Positions 1 to 4,996 of a stretch of DNA of 5,155 bases are shown one piece after another. Every line of letters starts with the position of its first letter. Position 1 is the stretch's first letter. The stretch is from Candidatus Parcubacteria bacterium (GTDB taxonomy: Bacteria > Patescibacteriota > Patescibacteriia > JAACEG01): the NCBI GenBank assembly GCA_023135505.1, contig JAGLTA010000105.1, positions 1 to 5,155 of the forward strand. The letters are read 5' to 3'. The translations under genes and the position numbers were made by a program. The notes under the pieces were generated by a model that saw only the letters and a list, made by a program, of their open reading frames with translations, had not been told where the DNA came from and did no database searches.

Positions 1-242
1 AAATAATAGATACTTTGAATTACGAAATAGAATTATGAGTTAAAATTTAGAATAAATAAAAATCACCATAATTATATTTTAGAATTGAAATATTGCATTT
101 TAATCAATTTATAGTTTAAATAAAGCCAATAATTAGCAAAAAATAACCTTTTTAAATTTAATTGAGTAAACTGCAAATAGGTTGTAGTAAATTTTTTTTC
201 AAACATTTTTATTATAACATTTTTAATTTCGTAATTCAAAGT
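1..242. other. AT-rich non-coding stretch upstream of deformylase
   Basis: I see no credible gene here. The stretch is very AT-rich with many short homopolymers. A forward open frame continues upstream of the deformylase ATG to a TTG at 162, but its translation (FFFKHFYYN and similar) looks like translated AT-rich DNA and not like a deformylase N-terminus. A minus-strand frame crossing 72-290 is equally low in complexity. The main structured element is the inverted repeat reported separately. A TATAAC box at 213-218 could serve as a -10 element, but I could not pair it with a convincing -35. Confidence 0.6.
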
Positions 243-244
243 AT
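10..244. repeat. 19-bp perfect inverted repeat flanking the deformylase leader
   Basis: ATACTTTGAATTACGAAAT at 10-28 is the exact reverse complement of 226-244, with about 197 bp between the arms. The right arm ends with the A and T of the deformylase ATG (243-245). Outside both arms there is one G followed outward by ATAATA (3-8 on the left, 246-251 on the right), which could be a target duplication but is low-complexity. Readings include a miniature terminal-repeat element or a long-range RNA hairpin that partly hides the start codon. A 19-bp perfect match with several G/C positions at this distance is unlikely by chance even in AT-rich DNA. Confidence 0.7.
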
Positions 245-785
245 GATAATAAAAAAAGTTGTTCAAATTGGTAATCCATTGTTGAGACAAAAGTCTAAAT
301 TTGTTACAAAAATTAAATCAGAGGCTACTCAAAAAATTGTACGTGATTTGGCAGACTCAGTTAGATTCCATAAATTAGTCGGTATGGCAGTTTCTCAGAT
401 CGGTCATAAATTGAGAATATTTGTTACAGAAATCAGAGAAACACCAGCCAGAAATCCCAAAAATACAGATAAATTACGTGTCTATATTAATCCGAAAATA
501 ATACGGGAATCAAAAAAACAGGTTGTAATTTACGAAGGATGCGGAAGTGTAGCCTATGGAAAATTTTTTGGTCCTATTAGAAGATCATAAAAAATTATCG
601 TTGAAGCGTTTGACGAGAAGGGCAATAAATTTAAACTAAAGACTGACGGGTTATTATGTAGAGTTATCCAGCACGAGTACGATCATCTTGACGGAGTTGA
701 GTTTACCGATAAACTTACTGACATCAGAAAAATAATGAGTTTTGAAGAATATGTAAAGAGAATCAAAAAAGCTAAAAAGAGATAA
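243..785 (+). pseudogene. def: Peptide deformylase interrupted by an in-frame TAA
   Basis: Peptide deformylase removes the N-terminal formyl group from nascent proteins in the cytoplasm using a metal centre. Counting from ATG 243, the family features are VQIGNPLLRQ near the N-terminus, LVGMAVSQIG (residues 45-54, the GxGxAAxQ motif with Q52 kept), EGCGS (98-102, metal ligand C100) and QHEYDHLDG (143-151, ligands H144 and H148, catalytic E145). The reading frame is continuous over 181 codons and of normal family length, except for TAA at codon 116 (588-590) inside a stretch usually read RRPxK. Without readthrough the product is 115 residues and lacks the HExxH site, so it should be inactive. 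The remainder stays open with good family character, so the lesion is recent, a sequence error, or suppressed. The motif 1 changes (L for the first G, V for A, S for P) are also atypical. ATG 243 is preferred over an upstream TTG at 162 because family similarity begins there. No Shine-Dalgarno is visible. Confidence 0.85.
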
Positions 786-796
786 ATTTTCGCCTA

Positions 797-834
797 GTCG
801 CAATCTCCGATAGGGACTGCGACGATTTTGTCGT
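797..834 (+). terminator. Hairpin pair after deformylase, possible terminator or attenuator
   Basis: GTCGCA at 797-802 pairs with TGCGAC at 818-823. After one A-C mismatch the stem continues with 804-807 against 813-816 (one G-T pair), leaving a 5-nt loop, CGATA. It begins 11 nt after the deformylase stop and is the most GC-rich spot nearby. It is not followed directly by a T-run. Instead CGAC at 820-823 can pair with GTCG at 830-833 across a TTTT-containing loop, competing for the same bases as the first stem. It may be a terminator for the deformylase transcript; a regulatory switch is less likely. Confidence 0.5.
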
Positions 835-840
835 ATTATG

Positions 841-869
841 CTGACTTTTAACTTTATGAACTTTATAAA
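841..869 (+). promoter_or_regulatory. Candidate promoter of the pilin operon
   Basis: CTGACT at 841-846 (4 of 6 matches to TTGACA) and TATAAA at 864-869 (5 of 6 matches to TATAAT) are separated by 17 bp, the optimal spacing for a housekeeping sigma factor. Transcription would begin around 875-878, giving a leader of only about 10 nt before ATG 886. The position, after a hairpin and before a tight operon, fits. AT-rich DNA produces such matches easily, so this is tentative. Confidence 0.35.
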
Positions 870-885
870 CTTTTAACTAACTTTT
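844..885 (+). repeat. Five short ACTTT iterations before the first pilin gene
   Basis: ACTTT begins at 844, 851, 860, 869 and 880, giving steps of 7, 9, 9 and 11 bp, mostly within the longer words ACTTTTAAC and ACTTTATRAAC. The array fills the whole gap between the hairpin and ATG 886 and overlaps the candidate promoter. It may be a degenerate direct repeat acting as a regulator site, or simply a low-complexity spacer. Confidence 0.45.
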
Positions 886-1293
886 ATGTTTAAAAAAATA
901 ATTTTATTTACAATAATATTCTTATCTGTTTTTAGTCTGCAATTTGCTGTTGTTGCTCAAGAAGAAACTAAGCCGCTTAATCTGTCAAATTCCGCTGGAT
1001 TTTTAAATACTGCCGGCGACAAAGCCGGATATGATTATGAAAAAAAAGACATAGATCCGATTATTGCGCGCATAATTAAAATTTGGCTTAGCGTTTTCGG
1101 AATAGTATTTCTTGTCTTAATAATCTACGGCGGATTTATTTGGATGACAGCAGGCGGCAGCGAGGAAAAAGTGACGAAAGCAAGGCAAATAATAATTAAT
1201 TCCGCAATCGGTTTGGCAGTAGTAATGATGGCGTATGCCATTACTTGGTTTGTTGTCTACCAGTTAAGCGAAGCAACTGGATTTGAACAATAA
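886..1293 (+). CDS. T4SS-type pilin-like protein, copy 1
   Basis: This is a 135-residue secreted membrane protein resembling the VirB2/TrbC-like T4SS pilin family common in Patescibacteria. Residues 1-24 form a signal peptide (KK, then a hydrophobic core, with likely cleavage VVA|Q). Residues 25-62 are a polar segment containing AGYDYE. A first membrane helix (about 64-84) ends in YGGFIWMT, a charged loop follows (GGSEEKVTKAR, 90-100), and a second helix (about 103-126) ends in TWFVVYQL. It is the first gene of a four-gene paralogous operon, with the next ATG 13 nt after its stop. It is closest to copy 2, sharing GSEEKV, GLAVVM and the ATGFE tail. ATG 886 puts the signal peptide at the N-terminus; no Shine-Dalgarno is seen. 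The exact role (structural pilin of a conjugation or DNA-uptake machine) is inferred, since no secretion ATPase lies in the window. Confidence 0.8.
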   Translation: MFKKIILFTIIFLSVFSLQFAVVAQEETKPLNLSNSAGFLNTAGDKAGYDYEKKDIDPIIARIIKIWLSVFGIVFLVLIIYGGFIWMTAGGSEEKVTKARQIIINSAIGLAVVMMAYAITWFVVYQLSEATGFEQ

Positions 1294-1306
1294 TACAAAA
1301 ATAAAA

Positions 1307-1723
1307 ATGAAAAAAATACGGTCTAAAATAAAATATTTTGCTTTAATATTATCATCTTTCGCGCTCTCTTTTCCTGTTTGCGCTCAAACTATGAAAGAAA
1401 GGTTGAAAAATTTAGGAACAAGCGAAGGCGGGCTTGGCTATAAAGAAATAAGCGAAGGTGATGAGGAGTATTATTTCGCCGACACAGTGGGGTCTATTAT
1501 AAATGTTGTTCTCGGTTTTTTAGCCGTTATTTTTGTTGTCTTGATTATTTACGGCGGATTTGTCTGGATGACAGCGCGAGGCAGCGAGGAAAAAGTCGGG
1601 GACGCCCGTAAAATTATTGTTAATTCATCTCTCGGCTTAGCAGTTGTAATGCTTGCGTATTTAATTACTTGGTTTGTCGTTTATCAATTAGGCAAAGCTA
1701 CTGGGTTTGAAACAGGATTATAA
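1307..1723 (+). CDS. T4SS-type pilin-like protein, copy 2
   Basis: This 138-residue paralogue of the preceding gene has the same plan. The signal peptide spans 1-26 (MKKIRSKIK, then a hydrophobic core, likely cleavage VCA|Q). The secreted acidic segment (27-60) contains GLGYKEISEGDEE. Helix 1 (about 64-85) ends in YGGFVWMT, followed by a charged loop RGSEEKVGDAR and helix 2 (about 104-127) ending in TWFVVYQL, with the tail GKATGFETGL. I chose ATG 1307 over an in-frame TTG at 1283: the TTG would overlap the previous gene and add NNNTKIK before a standard signal peptide. The cysteine at residue 25 is not in a proper lipobox, so a lipoprotein is unlikely. Spacing is 13 nt upstream and 10 nt downstream, consistent with one transcript. 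Confidence 0.8.
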   Translation: MKKIRSKIKYFALILSSFALSFPVCAQTMKERLKNLGTSEGGLGYKEISEGDEEYYFADTVGSIINVVLGFLAVIFVVLIIYGGFVWMTARGSEEKVGDARKIIVNSSLGLAVVMLAYLITWFVVYQLGKATGFETGL

Positions 1724-1733
1724 TGTAAATTTT

Positions 1734-2135
1734 ATGTCTTATATTTTTTTAAAACGAGGGCTATTGATTTTTAGCGTTTTTTTATATTTGTCGCTTTTTG
1801 CTGCTGCTCCAATTTTAGCACAAACCAGCGCGGGCGATTTATTGGAACGGCTGCGCGAAAAAGCCGGGTATGAAGAAGCGTTTGAAGAGGAGGAAAGCGT
1901 TTTTATCGCTATTGGAAAAATGATAAATGTCTTTCTCTCGTTTTTAGGGATTGTGTTTGTCGTCCTCACAATCTACGGCGGATTTTTATGGATGACAGCG
2001 TCTGGAAACGATGATCAGGTTGGACAGGCGAGAAAAATAATAATAAGATCCGCGATTGGCTTGGCGATTATATTGTCGGCATACGCTATAACATGGTTTG
2101 CAATGGAACAGTTGTCATCGGCGATAGAAGTATAA
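1734..2135 (+). CDS. T4SS-type pilin-like protein, copy 3
   Basis: A 133-residue paralogue. The signal peptide covers 1-29, with likely cleavage ILA|Q. The short secreted segment (30-56) is rich in Glu and contains EKAGYEEAFEEEES. Helix 1 (about 58-80) ends in YGGFLWMT, followed by the loop SGNDDQVGQAR and helix 2 (about 103-126, IIIRSAIGL to TWFAMEQL). The GNDDQV and IIIRSAIGL words are shared with copy 4, not with copies 1 and 2, so the array consists of two subtypes. ATG 1734 is preferred over the in-frame TTG at 1707, which lies inside the previous gene and would bury the signal peptide. A weak AGGA (1714-1717) lies 16 nt upstream, too far to be a clear ribosome site. Confidence 0.8.
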   Translation: MSYIFLKRGLLIFSVFLYLSLFAAAPILAQTSAGDLLERLREKAGYEEAFEEEESVFIAIGKMINVFLSFLGIVFVVLTIYGGFLWMTASGNDDQVGQARKIIIRSAIGLAIILSAYAITWFAMEQLSSAIEV

Positions 2136-2157
2136 TAAAAAATTAAAAATTAAAAGA

Positions 2158-2583
2158 ATGATAGAATCTAATTCTAAAAAAATAAAAATTTTTATATTCT
2201 GTTTTTTGATTTTATTTATCGGCAATTTTTTTATATTTAATTTAGTTGAAGCGAAACTATTTGATGCTGGCAGCAATACCAGAAAATATCTGCAATTGAT
2301 CGGCAAACATGGATACGAAGAAACGTCCGCGCTTGGTCCGAATACTTCTTTTAAGGCGGTAATTTTTAAAATTATAAATATTTCCTTAACATTTATAGGA
2401 ATTATTTTTGTAATCTTGATTATCTACGGCGGATTTTTATGGATGACATCTCAAGGGAATGATGACCAAGTTAGAAAAGCGCGGACAATTATAATCCGAT
2501 CCGCGATAGGGCTGTTTATTGTTTTGGCATCCTTATCAATTACATGGTTTGTGTTTAATTCCATAATTGAAGCAACGGCTTAA
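2158..2583 (+). CDS. T4SS-type pilin-like protein, copy 4
   Basis: A 141-residue paralogue and last gene of the array. The signal peptide is longer (1-32, lysine-rich start, Phe/Ile-rich core, likely cleavage VEA|K). It is followed by a secreted segment with HGYEETSALGPN (51-62), helix 1 (about 67-92) ending in YGGFLWMT, the loop QGNDDQVRKAR, and helix 2 (about 111-134) containing ITWFVF. It is the most divergent copy: the tail is NSIIEATA, without the YQL/EQL seen in the others, and mature residue 1 would be Lys where the others have Gln. The gap of 22 nt from copy 3 is the widest in the operon. A terminator-like hairpin follows 25 nt after the stop, marking the operon end. Confidence 0.8.
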   Translation: MIESNSKKIKIFIFCFLILFIGNFFIFNLVEAKLFDAGSNTRKYLQLIGKHGYEETSALGPNTSFKAVIFKIINISLTFIGIIFVILIIYGGFLWMTSQGNDDQVRKARTIIIRSAIGLFIVLASLSITWFVFNSIIEATA

Positions 2584-2608
2584 AAGTTAATAATTTGTAA
2601 AATAATGC

Positions 2609-2640
2609 AAAGCTCAATCTTTTTTTAGGGATTGGGCTTT
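2609..2640 (+). terminator. Rho-independent-type terminator of the pilin operon
   Basis: AAAGCTCAATC (2609-2619) pairs with GATTGGGCTTT (2630-2640): 11 bp with a single G-T pair and a T-rich 10-nt loop. The 3' side ends in CTTTTATAAAAT, a short T-run, and A residues precede the stem. It lies between the last pilin stop (2583) and the next ATG (2649), so it separates the pilin operon from the DUF2079 gene. The last stem base is only 8 nt before that ATG, so read-through transcripts would carry a hairpin close to the start codon. Confidence 0.75.
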
Positions 2641-2648
2641 TATAAAAT

Positions 2649-4745
2649 ATGTTAAAAAAATTTATTTCTAAAAATGCCGGCAAACTATTATTAGGAACTA
2701 TCATTTTATATGCTCTATTTTTTAGCGCGATATCAATTTGGAAGTACGGCAATTTTTTATACAATGGGCTTGATTTGGCGATATTTAATCAAGTTTTTTT
2801 TAATACCACGAACGGAAATTTATTCGGTCTCACGATTCATCCGCATTCTTATCTTGGAGACCATTTCGCTCCGTTAATCCTATTATTAGCCCCATTATAT
2901 TCTATCTTTAATTCAGCTAAATTTCTATTGATACTGCAAAGCCTAATTTTAGCTTTATCTGTTTTGCCGTTTTATCTAATTGCTAAAAATATTTTCAAAG
3001 GCAATAGGCAGCTTGCTCTGATTTTATCTGTTGTCTTTTTATTAAATCCAATTCTTTGGAATATTAATCTTTTTGATTTTCATATTCTGCCATTTGCTAT
3101 TTTTTTTCTGCTCTTTGCTTTCTATTTTTACCAGCAAAAAAAATTTGCGCTTTTTGCAGTTTCTCTGTTGTTAGCTTTGAGTATCCGCGAGGATGTTAGT
3201 TTAGTTGTATTTATGTTCGGATTTCTTCCGTTTTTAAAAAACAAAAATTGGAAAAATATCCGCGAAACAATTAAAACAAATTTAAAATGGATAATCTTTC
3301 CGATCGCTGTTTCGCTGCTTTGGTTTTTTGCCGCTATGAAAATAGGATCGCATTTTAATCCTGATAGCAGCTATAAATTTTTAATCTATTATCAATGGAT
3401 CGGGGCAAGCGAAAATTTAATGGAATTAATATTTAATATTTTAAAGCATCCTTTAAAAATTATCGCTCATCTGTTCACCTTTGGAAATATAGGGATGATT
3501 TTCGCGCTTGCGCTGCCGTTCGCGTTTTTAATCTTTTTCTCAAAAAAATACCTGCTGCTGGCTGTCGGTCCGTTTATCCAAATAGTTTTAGGAGCTCCAG
3601 GCGGCGGAAATTTTATTTTCCAAAGCCACTATGCTTCCCTATTTATTCCTGCTTTAGCGATAAGTTTTCTGTACGGATTAAAAAACTTTTTTGAATTTAG
3701 AAAAGCAAAAATTAATGAGTATAAAAATTCAGATAAATTAAGCGGCAAAAATACGCTTTTTAAAATAATAATCAGTGACAAGGCAATTCTTTTAATGTTT
3801 TTTATAGGATCAATAATTTACTCTAATCTATTCTTGGGTCCGGCAATCGGTATTATTAAAATAAACAGCGATAGTATAAAAAATAAAAAATATATTTATC
3901 AGCAAATGATAAGTAAAATTCCGCCCAGTGCTTCAGTTGTATCCACCTATAGCTTCCTTCCTAATTTATCAAATCGAGAAAAAATCTACTCTCTGCATTA
4001 TGTCTTTCTTGGCAAAAAACAATTTTCAGAACAGGATTATATATTATCCGATGATATCGATTATTATCTGATAAACTTTTCAGATATAATCACATATCAA
4101 TTACAGATGGAAAACAGCGAGCTTTACGGCAGCCAATATAAAACAGGCGACGACCGCCTGCGAAAATATTTAAAAAATTACGGGATTATTGAAGTTATCG
4201 GCGATACTATTTTATTTAAAAAAGATTATCAAAGCGATAAAAATTTAATTGAGATTTTTAATAAAGAAAATTTTAATCTAAATAACAAATTTATTTCTAT
4301 TCAAGCTAATTTAGATAATAAAATTTTATTCTTGGGATATGAAAAAAACGAACAAGAGGTATTTAATAATTTCGCTTCAATGGGCAACCACCAGTTAGGG
4401 CGGCATTATTCATTTCTCTGGCAGCCGCTAAAAAATTTGGATAAAAATTATCAATTAAAAATAGATATAATAAATAATTCTGATGAAATCGTCTGGCAAA
4501 AAATTTATCCGCTGGCGTATGGAATTTATCCAACTTCTGAATGGAAAAAAGATGAAATTATCCAAACGGATTATTGGTTCTTAATTCCTGAAAAATTTTT
4601 AAACGAAAAATATAATCTGCAAATCAGCTTAATAGATATTAAAGAGGGTTATGTAAAATTAGACCGATTAAAAACCGTTGTTGATGTTATCCAAGATTAC
4701 GAACAAATTGGCGCAGAGATAGTATTGCCGATTATTAAGAACTAA
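2649..4745 (+). CDS. DUF2079-type polytopic membrane protein (GT-C-like)
   Basis: A 698-residue integral membrane protein. The N-terminal 400 residues contain roughly ten hydrophobic helices and family-type motifs: GLDLAIFNQ (40-48), HPHSYLGDHFAPL (64-76), LAPLY (80-84), IREDVSL (179-185) and QSHYASLFIPAL (325-336). These match DUF2079, a family thought to share the fold of GT-C glycosyltransferases; conserved acidic residues on loops (D42, D71-H72, E181-D182) are candidates for the active site. After the last helix (about 378-400), IPPSASV and LPNLSNREKIYSLHYV (424-452) also resemble the family. Residues about 555-675 look like a beta-rich domain (IYPTSEWKKDEIIQTDYWF at 626-644). A role in transferring sugars from a lipid carrier to envelope molecules is inferred; substrate unknown. 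It stands behind a terminator, so it probably forms its own unit. No clear Shine-Dalgarno precedes ATG 2649. Confidence 0.8.
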   Translation: MLKKFISKNAGKLLLGTIILYALFFSAISIWKYGNFLYNGLDLAIFNQVFFNTTNGNLFGLTIHPHSYLGDHFAPLILLLAPLYSIFNSAKFLLILQSLILALSVLPFYLIAKNIFKGNRQLALILSVVFLLNPILWNINLFDFHILPFAIFFLLFAFYFYQQKKFALFAVSLLLALSIREDVSLVVFMFGFLPFLKNKNWKNIRETIKTNLKWIIFPIAVSLLWFFAAMKIGSHFNPDSSYKFLIYYQWIGASENLMELIFNILKHPLKIIAHLFTFGNIGMIFALALPFAFLIFFSKKYLLLAVGPFIQIVLGAPGGGNFIFQSHYASLFIPALAISFLYGLKNFFEFRKAKINEYKNSDKLSGKNTLFKIIISDKAILLMFFIGSIIYSNLFLGPAIGIIKINSDSIKNKKYIYQQMISKIPPSASVVSTYSFLPNLSNREKIYSLHYVFLGKKQFSEQDYILSDDIDYYLINFSDIITYQLQMENSELYGSQYKTGDDRLRKYLKNYGIIEVIGDTILFKKDYQSDKNLIEIFNKENFNLNNKFISIQANLDNKILFLGYEKNEQEVFNNFASMGNHQLGRHYSFLWQPLKNLDKNYQLKIDIINNSDEIVWQKIYPLAYGIYPTSEWKKDEIIQTDYWFLIPEKFLNEKYNLQISLIDIKEGYVKLDRLKTVVDVIQDYEQIGAEIVLPIIKN

Positions 4746-4855
4746 GACGGATCTATTCTTCATTTAATTTTATTACTCTAAACAGTAAAATCTGTAAGCT
4801 AAATTGTTGAGTTTGTAGACTGGATTATTAAATTTACATCTTATGCATAAATTAT
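4746..4855. other. Intergenic stretch between convergent genes
   Basis: This AT-rich gap lies between the end of the DUF2079 gene and the end of the minus-strand frame at 4856. I found no convincing terminator for either side: a 5-bp TTACT/AGTAA stem around 4775-4790 and the 10-bp palindrome TTATGCATAA at 4841-4850 are both weak. An 18-codon forward frame from ATG 4843 is antisense to the minus-strand gene and is not credible. Confidence 0.5.
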
Positions 4856-4996
4856 TTAAAAAAAATGAAAAACTTCTAGTAAGAATAAAGTGGGAATAAA
4901 TAAAAATAAAATTGCCCATAAAACAAAATCTAATTTCCAACTTTTTTTCATTTTCGTTTTTTGGATTATATTATCTATGCTTTCACCTGAATCCAT
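4856..4996 (-). CDS. Small single-helix membrane protein or C-terminal anchor
   Basis: Read on the minus strand from ATG 4996-4994, this frame gives 46 residues: a polar start (MDSGESIDNIIQKTKMKKSW), then one hydrophobic helix (about residues 23-42, LDFVLWAILFLFIPTLFLL), ending EVFHFF. KMKK before the helix predicts an N-in, C-out orientation. Its ATG overlaps the TAA of the upstream charged-repeat frame (TAATG), so it may be translated by coupled reinitiation. Alternatively it is the membrane anchor of that same protein, reached by a -1 shift or separated from it by an indel: codons before the ATG in this frame (KKRKIKKL) stay open back to 5030 and read naturally into it. I do not recognise a family. 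Confidence 0.5.
   Translation of the reverse strand: MDSGESIDNIIQKTKMKKSWKLDFVLWAILFLFIPTLFLLEVFHFF

Noticed and set aside
162..242. N-terminal extension of deformylase from TTG 162
   Set aside because: The 27 extra residues do not resemble a deformylase, and family similarity starts exactly at ATG 243.
72..290. Minus-strand open frame of 72 codons upstream of and overlapping def
   Set aside because: Its translation is low-complexity (Asn, Tyr, Phe, Lys) as expected for AT-rich DNA, it overlaps the conserved def N-terminus, and no domain is recognisable.
243..785. Alternative genetic code as the cause of the def stop
   Set aside because: The known Patescibacteria recoding changes TGA, whereas this codon is TAA. 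All other genes here end at TAA and none has in-frame TGA.
1379..1384. Lipoprotein signal in pilin copy 2 (Cys25)
   Set aside because: The sequence FPVCAQ lacks the small residues of a lipobox, and a normal A|Q signal peptidase site directly follows.
1739..1969. Minus-strand frame opposite pilin copy 3
   Set aside because: It is antisense to a well-supported secreted protein gene, and its composition is explained by that gene's codons.
2115..2306. Minus-strand frame opposite the start of pilin copy 4
   Set aside because: It covers the signal-peptide region of copy 4 and the preceding gap and shows no domain of its own.
2555..2764. Minus-strand frame across the terminator and the DUF2079 start
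   Set aside because: It spans the hairpin and two real gene ends, and shows no recognisable protein character.
4843..4899. 18-codon forward frame (MHKLFKKNE...)
   Set aside because: It is short, has no start signals, and is antisense to the minus-strand membrane-helix frame.
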